Shown here in pieces: positions 18,301 to 26,356 of a DNA stretch of 64,000 nt. Origin of the DNA: Rhodovibrio salinarum DSM 9154 (GTDB lineage Bacteria > Pseudomonadota > Alphaproteobacteria > Kiloniellales > Rhodovibrionaceae); the NCBI RefSeq assembly GCF_000515255.1, contig NZ_KI911559.1:1-64000 (forward strand). The letters are read 5' to 3'. Numbering within the stretch: the stretch's first letter is position 1; each line of letters starts with the position of its first letter. The notes under the pieces are model-generated. The model made no database searches, was not told the DNA's origin, and saw only the letters and a list, made by a program, of their open reading frames with translations. Both the position numbers and the translations under genes were made by a program.

Positions 18301-18774
18301 GGCGATCCCGCGCACCTCGCCATCATCATGCGGCAGAGCGCTGGAAGCCGGCATCACGGGAATCTGCGCCTTCTCCGCCAGGTGGCGCGCTTCCATCTTG
18401 GAGCCGAACTGCTCCATCACCTCCGGCGGCGGGCCGATGAAGGTGATCCCGGCATCGCGGCAGGCCCGGGCGAAGTGCGGGTTTTCCGACAGGAAGCCGT
18501 AGCCCGGGTGAATCGCATCCGCGCCCGACTCGCGCGCGATCCGAAGCACCTCGTCGATGTCGAGGTAGGCGCTGACCGGCTCCTGCCCGGCGCCAACCTG
18601 ATAGCTCTCGTCCGCCTTGAAACGGTGCAGGGCGAAACGGTCCTCGTGGCTGTAGATCGCCACGGTCCGAATGCCCATCTCGCTCGCCGCGCGGAACACC
18701 CGGATGGCGATCTCGCTGCGGTTCGCGACCAGAAGCTTGTTGAACGTTTTAAAGCCGGACGTGCTTTCGGCCAT
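15307..18774 (-). CDS. pyc: pyruvate carboxylase
   Basis: 1155 residues from the ATG at 18774, the standard length of the single-chain enzyme. It carboxylates pyruvate to oxaloacetate (anaplerosis) using biotin and ATP. Order: biotin carboxylase (from LLVANRSEIAIRVFRA, about 15-470), carboxyltransferase (TTMRDAHQSLLATRFRT, about 555-830, with GGATFDVSMRFL and the acetyl-CoA/CT linker), then the biotinyl domain with EAMKMETAVYAQ and biotinyl K1120. An upstream in-frame extension to 18849 is less likely. With malate synthase G also in the window it fits a strain growing on C2/C3 substrates. Confidence 0.97.
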   Translation of the reverse strand: MAESTSGFKTFNKLLVANRSEIAIRVFRAASEMGIRTVAIYSHEDRFALHRFKADESYQVGAGQEPVSAYLDIDEVLRIARESGADAIHPGYGFLSENPHFARACRDAGITFIGPPPEVMEQFGSKMEARHLAEKAQIPVMPASSALPHDDGEVRGIAEQVGYPVMLKASWGGGGRGMRVVENGDQLPDEIAAARREAKAAFGNDEVFLEKLVRRARHIEVQVLGDHHGTVVHLWERDCSLQRRHQKVVERAPAPDLAPQTRQALCDAAVKLARTAGYVNAGTVEFLLDADSGEFFFIEVNPRIQVEHTVTEEVTGVDLVKAQIRVAQGSKIGDEADSGVPVQDEIELFGHAIQCRITTEDPQNKFIPDYGQIAAYRGATGFGIRLDGGTAFSGAVITPFYDSLLEKVTAWAPTPEEAAKRMERAIREFRIRGVATNLRFLEQLITHPKFRGGDITTRFIDDTPELFDFPPRRDRATRLLSFLGDVLVNGNPEVAGRTWPGDCPPARLPHLPDINPPVGTKQKLDELGPEGFSQWMLDQKRLLLTDTTMRDAHQSLLATRFRTYDLLSAAPHYARRMPELFSLECWGGATFDVSMRFLKEDPWDRLARLRQQVPNVLFQMLLRGANGVGYKNYPDNVVKFFVAQAAEAGVDVFRIFDSLNWVENMRLSMDAVREQGKLCEAAICYAGDLTDPREDKYTLKYYVNLAKELEAAGANILGIKDMAGLCKPAAATQLVSALKQEIGIPVHFHTHDTSGIAAASVLAASEAGVDAADAAMDAMSGLTSQPNLGSIAAALRGGARDTGLDKEALLEVSDYWRGVRKYYRPFEPDMRAGASEVYEHGMPGGQYTNLAEQARAMGLEAHWPEVARAYAQVNEMFGNIVKVTPTSKVVGDMALYMVSNSLTKEEVLDPEKEIAFPNSVKEFFRGEIGQPVGGFPKGLQQKVLGDEQPMTERPGAVLAATDLDAERQDLEKKARRKPDDKLLASYLMYPAVTLDYVKHERTYSDVSRVPTPQFFYGPNVGEEFAIEIEEGKRLIVNYLTTSQADQEGRRTVFFELNGQPRTVTVQDKSLAAQGRANQKADESDPGQIGAPMPGMLVGISVQPGQKVAEGDRLFTIEAMKMETAVYAQTDGKVSEIVLQPGTRVEQHDLVVRLET

Positions 18775-19026
18775 GCGGTCAAAGCCCTCGTTTACCAATC
18801 GACTGACGTAAAAGGAGGGCAGGATACCCCGCCCCCGAATGCGCACCATGTTCGCAGGTGCAATACGGCGCGCGCTACAGTTTTACGAACGCCCGCCGGG
18901 GTCAAGCGTGCGCTACCACGCCTCGTGATGCGCCAGACGCGTCGTTCGCAGCGTAGACAAAGCACTTCGTCTGAGCCCTCTCCCACGCGCGGAGAAGCCC
19001 CTCATACCGCAACTGACTGTGCGGGC
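18775..19026. other. intergenic region upstream of pyc with a C-rich inverted-repeat fragment
   Basis: No gene is supported. The stretch near 18976-18999 (ccctctcccacgcgcggaga and following) resembles the pyrimidine-rich palindromic repeats scattered between genes in GC-rich genomes, and may be a degenerate copy. Confidence 0.4.
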
Positions 19027-19767
19027 TCAGTAATTCCCGCGATAGCGCGGGCGGTTCTGCGTGGCGACGTAGAAGTCGACCAGCGTGGCGAAGTCGAACA
19101 CCGGCAGGCCGGTCGCCTGCTGCACCGCATGGCCGTAGGGCGTCAGGTCCGCGCATTCCAGCAGGATCGCGCCCATGTCGGGATGCACGTCGAGCATATG
19201 CCGGGCCAGTTCGGCGATATCGCGTTCCAGCGCGTCGGTGTCGACCGTGCCGCTGTCCTGCATGAACGGCTCGTCGAACGACGGATAGCGGTCCATCCCA
19301 AAGCCGTGGACCGGATCATGCTCCGGATCGACACCGGCCAGCCGCAGCAGCTCCGGCGTCAGGCTGCCCTGGCTGGCGGTCATCACGCCCACAGGGCGCG
19401 TGCGTGCGAAGGCGGAGAGCATCATCGGCAGCTGCAAGAGCGAGGACAGGAACACCGGCACCCGCACCGCCCGCGCGGCCGCCTCCTGGTGGCGCAGCAG
19501 GAAGCCGCAGTTGGAGGTGATCCCGCGCACCCCCTGGGCTTCCAGATCCTTGGCGGTTTCCACCACCGCCTCCCGCAGGTCCGACTCGTTGCGGTAGATC
19601 AGCCGCTCGATGTCGCAGCCCGGCACGGTGCGGTAGAGCACCGGGTATTTCCAGGTGGAGGCGTTGCCGACATCGCCCGGCACGAACGGCTGCTCCACGT
19701 CGAGCAGCAGCACGCCCAGCTCGTGCCCGTAGGATTCGGCGCGCTTGCGGGTGTGGTAGATGGGCAT
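19027..19767 (-). CDS. aspartate/glutamate racemase family protein
   Basis: 246 residues of the Asp/Glu/hydantoin racemase fold, which uses paired cysteines for cofactor-free proton transfer. The two cysteines are in expected contexts: GITSNCGFLLRHQ (first half) and AILLECADLTPYG (second half). The start MPIYHTRKRAESYG and LSSLLQLPMMLSAF fit a subgroup common in marine and soil alphaproteobacteria whose substrate is unknown. It lies 77 bases downstream of the ectoine-hydrolase-like M24 gene on the same strand, so it may share its pathway. EutA of ectoine utilisation belongs to the same superfamily, but the N-terminal sequence here does not look like EutA. Confidence 0.75.
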   Translation of the reverse strand: MPIYHTRKRAESYGHELGVLLLDVEQPFVPGDVGNASTWKYPVLYRTVPGCDIERLIYRNESDLREAVVETAKDLEAQGVRGITSNCGFLLRHQEAAARAVRVPVFLSSLLQLPMMLSAFARTRPVGVMTASQGSLTPELLRLAGVDPEHDPVHGFGMDRYPSFDEPFMQDSGTVDTDALERDIAELARHMLDVHPDMGAILLECADLTPYGHAVQQATGLPVFDFATLVDFYVATQNRPRYRGNY

Positions 19768-19844
19768 GGACGCAATCGCGCTCCCTTGGTCGCCGTGGCG
19801 CCGTCATGCTGGCACGGGCAGTCGCCCGGCGGCAGGGGGCGGCG

Positions 19845-21014
19845 CTAGTCCTTCACCACCAGCGGCCGGGGCACGTCGGCCAGGCATTCCGCGCCCTTGT
19901 CCGTGACGCGGAAGGTCTCGGAGATTTCCAGGCCCCAGTCGTCCATCCAGATGCCGAGGATCATGTGGAAGCACATGTTCTCCTGCAGCTCGGTACGGTC
20001 GCCGGGGCGCAGGGACATGGTGTGCTCGCCCCAGTCGGGCGGGTAGTTGCAGCCGGTGGAGTAGCCGATCCGACTGTCCTTGGTCAGGCCGTACTTGGCC
20101 ACGCATTCGCGCCAGGCGTACTCGACATCCTCGCACAGCGCGCCCGGCTTCACCGCGTCGAGGGCGGCGTCCATGCCTTCCAGCACCCAACTGGCGGCAT
20201 CCGACAGCTTCTGCGGTGGCTGACCGAGAAACACCGTACGCGCCTGCGGGCAGTGATAGCGCTGGTGGCAGCCGGCGAGTTCCAGGATCGTCGCCTCGCC
20301 CCGGTTGAACGGCTGATCCGACCAGGTCAGGTGCGGGGTCGAGGTGCCCTCGCCACTGGGCAACATGGGAACGATCGAGGTGTAATCGCCGCCATACTCC
20401 GGCGTGCCGGAGATCTGCGCGTGTATGATGTCGGCGGCCGCGTCGCACTGGCGCACGCCTTCCTGCACCCGCTCGATCCCGGTGGTCATGCACTTCTCCA
20501 GGATGCGCGCGGCCCGGCGCATCAGATCGATCTCCGCCTCCGACTTCACCGCGCGCACCCAGTTGACGAGCAGCGCGGCGTCCTGGAAGCGGGCGTTGGG
20601 CAACTGGTGGTGCAGCGAGAAGTAGGAGGTGGCGGTGAAGTAGTAGCTATCCATCTCCAGGCCGATCACCTGCTCGCCCCAGCCCCAGGCGATGATCCGG
20701 TCGGCCACATAGTCGAACGGGTGCTTGATCAGCGACTGCACATAGTCGTCCGGGTAGCCGATGATGTTCTCGCGGGTCAGGTAGGTCGTCACCTCCGCCG
20801 CGCGCGCGTCCATCTTACGGCCGATCCAGATCGGCTGCGCCGCTTCCAGGTGCACCAGCACCAGCTGCGGCACGTAGAACGACCAGCCGTCATAGCCGGT
20901 CAGGTAGTTCATGTTCGCAGGGTCGGTGACCAGCAGCAGGTCGATGCCGCGCTCGTGCATGCGGGTCTTGGTCGCGTGCAAGCGGGCGTCGTATTCGGCT
21001 TGGCTGAACTGCAT
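19845..21014 (-). CDS. M24-family creatinase-fold hydrolase, ectoine hydrolase (DoeA/EutD)-like
   Basis: 389 residues from the ATG at 21014 (MQFSQAEYDARL). Close features to DoeA/EutD, which open the ectoine ring to N-acetyl-diaminobutyrate: VTDPANMNYLTGYDGWSFYV, NARFQDAALLVNWVRAVKS, then AGCHQRYHCPQARTVFLG and DRTELQENMCFHMILGIWMD. In the third of these the two metal-binding aspartates of aminopeptidase P are replaced, as in creatinase and ectoine hydrolases, so it is not a metallo-peptidase. The nearby TeaABCD-like transporter and AsnC regulator support a solute-degradation role. DoeB, the next enzyme, is not in the window. A Xaa-Pro-peptidase-like enzyme of another specificity remains possible. 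Confidence 0.75.
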   Translation of the reverse strand: MQFSQAEYDARLHATKTRMHERGIDLLLVTDPANMNYLTGYDGWSFYVPQLVLVHLEAAQPIWIGRKMDARAAEVTTYLTRENIIGYPDDYVQSLIKHPFDYVADRIIAWGWGEQVIGLEMDSYYFTATSYFSLHHQLPNARFQDAALLVNWVRAVKSEAEIDLMRRAARILEKCMTTGIERVQEGVRQCDAAADIIHAQISGTPEYGGDYTSIVPMLPSGEGTSTPHLTWSDQPFNRGEATILELAGCHQRYHCPQARTVFLGQPPQKLSDAASWVLEGMDAALDAVKPGALCEDVEYAWRECVAKYGLTKDSRIGYSTGCNYPPDWGEHTMSLRPGDRTELQENMCFHMILGIWMDDWGLEISETFRVTDKGAECLADVPRPLVVKD

Positions 21015-21255
21015 GACGGTCGCGGTGTCCCTGAAAAGCGCTGGCCGGCCGTGCGCGGAGTCATCGGGCCGGATCAAGGCGCCGGGTGTCGGGTTGTTTA
21101 GTCCCGGACCATTCACCTTTTGACAGGCAATCGGCGCAGAGACCACTCAGGCGCTGTAGCTCACTGAGAAGACCCTGGCAAGTGGGTGTCTGATCCCAAG
21201 CATTCCGCAGTTTCCTTGCGGCCGCGCGCGGGCATGGCCGCAAGCGGTGCGACGG

Positions 21256-21705
21256 CTACTTCACCGTGATCACGTTGCACTTGGCCAGGCTCGCCACCTT
21301 GTGGCTGACGCTGCCCAGCAGCAGGCCGGAGACGTCGCCCAATCCCCGGCTGCCCAGCACGATCGCGTCGGCGCCGACCTCCTCGGCGGTGGAGACGATC
21401 GTGCGCGCCGGCTGGCCACGTTTCACCCGGGCGTCAATCTTGGGGATCGTGTGCTTGCGCGCGTGATGCTCGGCATCCGCAAGCACCTCCTCCGCGATCT
21501 TCTGCAACTCGTCGTCGGTGTGCTGCGGCTCCAGGGAGCGGGTGGTGCGGACCAGCGAATGGGTAGATTCCGGGACCCGGGTGGGCTTGAACACCGACAG
21601 CAGCACCAGTTCGGCGCCATAGGTCTCTGCCAGATCGGCCGACAGTTCCACCGCGCGCACCGAGTGCTCGGAGCCGTCGACGGCCGCCAGAATCTTCGAA
21701 AACAT
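21256..21705 (-). CDS. universal stress protein UspA family (TeaD-like)
   Basis: 149 residues from the ATG at 21705 (MFSKILAAVDGSEHSVRAVE). It carries the complete ATP-binding motif G-2x-G-9x-G-S in GSRGLGDVSGLLLGS, so it is the nucleotide-binding type. Its place directly after the TRAP large-permease gene copies the Halomonas teaABCD arrangement, where TeaD binds ATP and tunes ectoine uptake. A hairpin with a short T-rich tail lies between the permease gene and this one, so its expression may be partly uncoupled. Confidence 0.87.
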   Translation of the reverse strand: MFSKILAAVDGSEHSVRAVELSADLAETYGAELVLLSVFKPTRVPESTHSLVRTTRSLEPQHTDDELQKIAEEVLADAEHHARKHTIPKIDARVKRGQPARTIVSTAEEVGADAIVLGSRGLGDVSGLLLGSVSHKVASLAKCNVITVK

Positions 21706-21725
21706 GCCAGCTCTCCCGAAAAGGC

Positions 21726-21756
21726 CTTGGGGCGGCGCTGCACGCGCCGCCCCAAG
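21726..21756 (-). terminator. hairpin between TRAP large-permease and usp genes
   Basis: CTTGGGGCGGCG pairs with CGCCGCCCCAAG across a seven-base loop. On the minus strand it is followed by GCCTTTTC. It could be a weak terminator or attenuator that lowers usp transcription relative to the transporter. Confidence 0.5.
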
Positions 21757-21808
21757 CGATCGCCCACCCCAGTATAGCCGCCCAACGCCCAGGCGGCCAC
21801 GTCTGTCG

Positions 21809-23110
21809 CTAGTCGCGGCCAAACGCCAGATCGCGCAGGAACAGCGCAAGTTCCGGGAACACGATCAGCAGTACCGACACGCCGACCAGCATCAGGATGA
21901 ACGGCGGCGTACCCCGGATCACCTCCAGGTAGGGTCGTCGGAACACCGCGATCGCGGTGAAGATATCGCAGCCGAACGGGGGCGTTGCCGAGCCGATCGC
22001 CGCCTGCAACGTCACGATCACCCCGACCAGGATCGGATCGATCCCCGCGGCCTCGACGTAAGGTTTGAACAGCGGCACCAGGATCAGGATCACCACGATC
22101 GGATCGACGAACATGCAGCCGACAAAGAAGGAGATCGCGATGATTGCCAGGATCTGCCACTGCCCCATGTCGCCCATGCCGATGCCGCCCAGCAGCATCT
22201 GCGGAATCTGGGCGAACGAGATGGTCCAGGAGAACGCCGTACCCGCGGCGACCAGAATGAACACCACCGCAGTGATCAACCCGGTCGACATAGCGATCTG
22301 CGGGATATCCGACAGCTTCACCGAGCGGAAGATGATGACTTCCAGGATGAACGCGTAGAGCACGGAGATCGCCGCCGCCTCGGTCGGCGAGAAGGTGCCG
22401 GTGTAGATGCCGCCGACGATGATCACCGGGAAGCCGAGCGGCAGCAGCGCGCGGCGCATCGCCAGCAAGCGTTCCGACCAGTTGGCGCGCGGCTCGATCG
22501 GCACGTTCTGCCAACGCGCAGCGATCCAGCAGTAGACGCTGAACAGCAGCAGGATGAACAGGCCCGGGCCGATGCCGGCGATGAACAGCTCGCCGATCGA
22601 GGCCCCAGCGACGACGCCGTAGATGATCATACCGATCGACGGCGGGATCAGCAGGGCGATGTCACTGGCGTTGATCGTCAGCGCGATGGTGAAGGGGTCC
22701 TTGTAGCCCGCCTTCAGCATCTTCGGCCGCAGCGGACCGCCGATCGCCACCACCGTCGCCTGGGTCGAGCCGGACACCGCGCCGAATAGCGTGCAGCTGG
22801 CGGCCGTGGTGATCGCCAAGCCGCCGCGCAGGTGCCCGACGAAGCGCAGCACCATGTCCAAGAGGCGGTCGGCAGCGTGCCCCTTGGTCACGATGTCGGC
22901 GGCAAAGATGAACATGGGCACCGCGATCAGCGCGATCGGCTTCACGCCGCCCACCATCTGCTGGATGATGATCTCCGGGTTGATGCCGCCGAAGAAGAAG
23001 AAGAACCCCACGAGCGCCGCCGCGATCAGCGGGATCATCATCGGGAAGCCCAGCAGCAGCAAAACGATCATCACCGTGATCAGCGGCGTGACCATACCTT
23101 CGCTACCCAT
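21809..23110 (-). CDS. TRAP transporter large permease (DctM/TeaC-like)
   Basis: 433 residues with about 12 membrane segments, the transport channel of a tripartite sodium-coupled importer. Recognisable DctM features are ILLLLGFPMMIPL at the start, the FIFAADIVTKGHAADRLLDMV block, GAVSGSTQATVVAIGG, and ITVGVIVTLQ-like segments near the C-terminus (PILVGVIVTLQAAIGSATPP). It is preceded by the small permease gene (96 bases apart) and followed by usp. The partner binding protein is encoded divergently at 24445. Confidence 0.95.
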   Translation of the reverse strand: MGSEGMVTPLITVMIVLLLLGFPMMIPLIAAALVGFFFFFGGINPEIIIQQMVGGVKPIALIAVPMFIFAADIVTKGHAADRLLDMVLRFVGHLRGGLAITTAASCTLFGAVSGSTQATVVAIGGPLRPKMLKAGYKDPFTIALTINASDIALLIPPSIGMIIYGVVAGASIGELFIAGIGPGLFILLLFSVYCWIAARWQNVPIEPRANWSERLLAMRRALLPLGFPVIIVGGIYTGTFSPTEAAAISVLYAFILEVIIFRSVKLSDIPQIAMSTGLITAVVFILVAAGTAFSWTISFAQIPQMLLGGIGMGDMGQWQILAIIAISFFVGCMFVDPIVVILILVPLFKPYVEAAGIDPILVGVIVTLQAAIGSATPPFGCDIFTAIAVFRRPYLEVIRGTPPFILMLVGVSVLLIVFPELALFLRDLAFGRD

Positions 23111-23206
23111 CTCAGCCCCTCGCCTTGCGGATGAACGGGATCACGGCACGCGGCTCCGGCCGCAGCGTCGACGGACGTGGCGTACGGCCGGACGCGTACG
23201 GCGCGC

Positions 23207-23821
23207 TCACGTGCCCGACCCCACGGTCGGATCGCCTTCGTCGTACGCGTCGACCTCGGTATAGGAGATGTAGACCTCCTCCTCCTGCAGGTTGCGCGCA
23301 ATCGCCATCAGGTACTGGATACCGGTGATGATGAAGCCGACCGGCACCCAGATGTAGGTGAGCCAGAGCGGCACCCGCAGCGCCGGGGTGACTGTGCCGC
23401 GGTCCATCAGCCCGCCGATGTAGTTCATCGCATAGTACGCCAGCAGGAACATCACAGCCGCCGTGCCGGCGCACATCACGATCATCATGGCCTTCTTGAT
23501 CGGCTCGCTCATCTGATCGTAGATCGCCGACATGCGGATGTGCCGCCCCTTGCGCGAGGCATAGCCGAGCCCGACCCAAGTGATCAGCACGATCAGGAAC
23601 TGGTTGACCTCCTCAGCAAAGTACAAGCTTTGCTGGAAGACATTCCGACCGAACACGTTGGCGATGGTGACCAACGCCATGATCAAAACGCCGTAGGAGA
23701 GAACGTACTTCTCGAATAGCTCGAAGACGCGGTCGACCGCCGAAAGGGCCGCCATCGGACCGCTTCTGGGCCGGCGGGGTGGCCTCCCGCTAGCCTGACT
23801 ACTGCCGTTTGACTGGGTCAT
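23207..23821 (-). CDS. TRAP transporter small permease (DctQ/TeaB-like)
   Basis: 204 residues from the ATG at 23821, which has GGGGGA upstream; a later ATG (MAALSAVDRVFEL) is an alternative start that would drop a basic, Ser/Gly-rich lead. Four membrane segments follow, including the typical NQFLIVLITWVGLGYASRKGRHIRM stretch, whose RKGRHIRM loop is characteristic of DctQ. It pairs with the large permease in the membrane. The C-terminal tail is acidic. Confidence 0.92.
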   Translation of the reverse strand: MTQSNGSSQASGRPPRRPRSGPMAALSAVDRVFELFEKYVLSYGVLIMALVTIANVFGRNVFQQSLYFAEEVNQFLIVLITWVGLGYASRKGRHIRMSAIYDQMSEPIKKAMMIVMCAGTAAVMFLLAYYAMNYIGGLMDRGTVTPALRVPLWLTYIWVPVGFIITGIQYLMAIARNLQEEEVYISYTEVDAYDEGDPTVGSGT

Positions 23822-24444
23822 GGTCCCCCAAACGTGGCCGTCATACCCTGCAACTCCACGCACCGCACAGGCGCGCGGCACATGCCCGCAGAGCAGACCT
23901 CGGCATGAAAGTCGGTGAAGCCCCTGTGGACGCGCCGCGCTTGTGCCGCGCAACGCTTGATTGAAAGCCGCCCGCAAACCCGCTTTCCGCCCGGAAAGTT
24001 GCTGTCGGGGCGATGCGTACTTTGATCCAAGATGATCCCGGGGCTTGCACGGCCTGTCAACGCTACGGTGTCGCTTTTATGGCATGCACAGCCCCGTGCG
24101 GGTGTGCAAGGCATCACGAAAGCCTTGGCCTGTATTCTGAAACCCCCGCTGGTCGGGCCATCACGGGCCGGCGGGTTGCGCATCCGAAACAAGCCCCCTA
24201 GGCTTAGTCAACGTCGCTGATCGGTCGCAAACGGGGGCGAGAGGGTGCGTAGCCCCCCGCGATCGGCGAAACCGGTTGGCCCTGGGCCGTGCCTTATCGG
24301 CCCATACACGACGACCTGTCCGCCGGCTGGTTGCAGCGCCGTGCGTTACGGCCATCGACACCATCTGGCAGAGCAATAGACCGCGCCGGATTGCCGGTGG
24401 GCAGCAAGCAACATCAGCCCTAAAGGGATAGGGAGGCTTTCCCC
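23822..24444. other. 623-base divergent regulatory region of the TRAP transporter
   Basis: It separates the small-permease gene (minus) from the binding-protein gene (plus) and should contain both promoters. The clearest structure is an inverted repeat, TGCACA (24085-24090) with TGTGCA (24103-24108), plus CCC/GGG inside, which could be an operator for the AsnC-type regulator. Open frames here are Cys/Arg-rich with no domain and no ribosome site, so no gene is called. Confidence 0.5.
24085..24108. promoter_or_regulatory. inverted repeat TGCACA-N12-TGTGCA, candidate operator
   Basis: The six-base arms pair perfectly, with an inner CCC/GGG. The repeat is about 340 bases upstream of the binding-protein start and 264 upstream of the small-permease start. 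Lrp/AsnC proteins often bind several imperfect palindromes; no second copy was noticed. Confidence 0.3.
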
Positions 24445-25479
24445 ATGAAACCCACGCTTCGTTGGAGCCTGAGTGCCGTTTCCGCCGCCGCGCTTTCGCT
24501 CGGCGTCATGGCCGGTTCGGCCCAGGCCGCGCAGTGGAAGTTCGCCCTCGAAGAGGTCGACGGCAGCGTCCAGGACGCCTACGCCGAGGCGTTCAAGAAG
24601 CGGATCGAGGAGAAATCCGGCGGCGACGTCACGGTCAACATCTACCCGTACGGCTCGCTCGGCACCTCGACCCAGCTCACCGAACTGGTGGCCAACGGCG
24701 CCCTGCAGTTCGCCAACGCCTCGCCGGGCCACCTCGGCAAGCTGATCGAGCCGATCCAGGTCTTCTCGATCCCCTACCTGCTGCCCGAGAACGACGAGTG
24801 CACGAAGAAGATCCTCGGCTCGAGCGATGTGCTGTACGACAGCCTGTCGGACGAGTTCGAGAACCAGGGCCTGAAGCTGCTGACCATGTATCCCGAGGGG
24901 GAGATGGTCTGGACGGCGAACAAGAAGGTCACCTCGCCGGAGGATTTCGAGAACTTCAAGATTCGCGTGATGACCTCGCCGCTGCTCGTCCGCGCGTACG
25001 AGGCGTTCGGCGCGAACCCGACCCCGATGCCCTACTCCGAGGTCTATTCCGGCCTACAGCTGGGCCAGATCGACGGTCAGGTGAACCCGATCTTCGCGAT
25101 CCAGGAGATGAAGTTCTACGAGGTTCAGGATTACATGATCTGGGCCGGCCAGCAGGAGTTCACCACCACCGTCGTGGCGAACGCGGACTTCTACGATGGC
25201 CTGTCCGAGGAGCATAAGCAGCTGGTCGACTCGACCGTCGACGAGATGGTCGACGTGATCTTCAAGACCCAGAACCAGTACAACCAGGAGCGTCTGGAGA
25301 AGATCAAGGCGAGCGACAATGCCCCGGAAATGGTCCATCTGTCCGACGAACAGCGCGCGCCCTTCCGCGAAGCGGCCAAGAAGGTCGAGGCGAAGTTCGT
25401 CGAGATGACCGGCGAGCCGGGCGAGAAGGTGCTGAACGCCCTGAAGCAGGAAATCAAGACGTGCGAGCAGTCGATGTAA
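24445..25479 (+). CDS. TRAP substrate-binding protein DctP family, TeaA (ectoine-binding)-like
   Basis: 344 residues with a signal peptide (MKPTLRWSLSAVSAAALSLG, cleavage after AQA near 28), so periplasmic. It binds the ligand and delivers it to the two permease subunits. It shares features with Halomonas TeaA: ALEEVDGSVQDAYAEAF at the mature N-terminus (TeaA: AHEEYEGDVQD), KLLTMYPEGEMVWTAN, FENFKIRVMTSPLL with the ligand-carboxylate arginine, and GQIDGQVNPIFAIQE. Ectoine or hydroxyectoine is therefore the best ligand guess. Strong ribosome site upstream and a terminator after. Another small zwitterion or organic acid cannot be excluded. Confidence 0.88.
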   Translation: MKPTLRWSLSAVSAAALSLGVMAGSAQAAQWKFALEEVDGSVQDAYAEAFKKRIEEKSGGDVTVNIYPYGSLGTSTQLTELVANGALQFANASPGHLGKLIEPIQVFSIPYLLPENDECTKKILGSSDVLYDSLSDEFENQGLKLLTMYPEGEMVWTANKKVTSPEDFENFKIRVMTSPLLVRAYEAFGANPTPMPYSEVYSGLQLGQIDGQVNPIFAIQEMKFYEVQDYMIWAGQQEFTTTVVANADFYDGLSEEHKQLVDSTVDEMVDVIFKTQNQYNQERLEKIKASDNAPEMVHLSDEQRAPFREAAKKVEAKFVEMTGEPGEKVLNALKQEIKTCEQSM

Positions 25480-25559
25480 CCACCGGCCTCGGTCGGTTAC
25501 CCGCACGCAGGCGATTGGCCTGAGCGCCCGCGACCGCCCGGGCCTGAAATAGGCGGACG

Positions 25560-25597
25560 AACGGCCGGAAGGGCCCCCCTTCCGGCCGTTCCTTTAT
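25560..25597 (+). terminator. terminator after the TRAP binding-protein gene
   Basis: AACGGCCGGAAGGG (25560-25573) pairs with CCCTTCCGGCCGTT (25577-25590), a 14-bp stem with a three-base loop, followed by CCTTTATG. The T tract is short, so it may also serve as an RNA-stabilising hairpin that keeps the binding protein more abundant than the regulator downstream. Confidence 0.7.
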
Positions 25598-25754
25598 GAG
25601 TTTGCAGGGGCATGGAGCGCGCTGGCGGGCGCTTCCACTACGCGGCCGGGAGAGGCCACCACACCTCTTCCCGGGGCTAAGCTTTTGCGCCATTGTCCGG
25701 GGCCGCGGCACGCCATGTGCTACCCCGGTCAAATTCCGCTTTCGCTGACGCCCG

Positions 25755-26261
25755 ATGTCCTCGATCAAGCTCGACGCGTACGATGTCCGCATCCTGGCCA
25801 CCCTTCAGCAGGAAGGGCGGATCACCAAGCTGAAGCTGGCCGAACGCATCGGTCTGTCGCCCAGCCCGTGTTGGGAGCGCATGCGCCGGCTGGAGCAGGC
25901 GGGGGTCATCCGCGGTTTCCACGCCGATATCGATGCCGCGAAGGTGGTGCGGGTCACCACCGTGTTCGTCGAGGTGACGCTGTCCAGCCACCGCGGTGAA
26001 GATTTCGCCCGTTTCGAGGCCGCCGTAAACGCGCGGGAGGAGATCCTCGAATGCTGGTCGATCTCGGGCGGCAGCGACTATCTATTGAAGGTGGTGACCA
26101 CCGACATCGAGCGCTATCAGGCGCTGATCGACGACCTGCTCGCCGCCGAGATCGCGATCAGCCGCTATTTCACCTACATCGTTACCAAGCGCGTCAAGCA
26201 AGCCCCCGGCGCACCATTGGCAACCCTCCAACGCCTCGCCCACGACGAAACGGCGGGCTGA
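25755..26261 (+). CDS. Lrp/AsnC-family transcriptional regulator (DoeX-like by context)
   Basis: 168 residues. The N-terminal winged helix (LDAYDVRILATLQQEGRITK, then LAERIGLSPSPCWERMRRLE) is the AsnC DNA-binding domain. The C-terminal RAM ligand-binding domain follows (ILECWSISGGSDYLLKVVT). In Halomonas the ectoine-degradation operon is controlled by DoeX of this same family, so a role in sensing ectoine breakdown and controlling the adjacent transporter is likely; this is context inference. It lies 275 bases behind the TRAP binding-protein gene. Confidence 0.88.
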   Translation: MSSIKLDAYDVRILATLQQEGRITKLKLAERIGLSPSPCWERMRRLEQAGVIRGFHADIDAAKVVRVTTVFVEVTLSSHRGEDFARFEAAVNAREEILECWSISGGSDYLLKVVTTDIERYQALIDDLLAAEIAISRYFTYIVTKRVKQAPGAPLATLQRLAHDETAG

Positions 26262-26356
26262 CCGTCCCCACGCCCGCATGCCGGGACATGACGGACGGCG
26301 GCCGGAGCAACCCGCCGTGTGACCAGAAAGATCGCGAAAAGTGGCCGTAGGCGACC

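Noticed and set aside
19027-19767. EutA for the racemase-family protein
   Set aside because: Same superfamily and beside a DoeA/EutD-like gene, but the N-terminal sequence and likely substrate site do not look like EutA.
16522-19848. 1108-codon open frame on the plus strand
   Set aside because: It is antisense to pyruvate carboxylase and the racemase; composition is His/Arg/Gln-rich with no domain.
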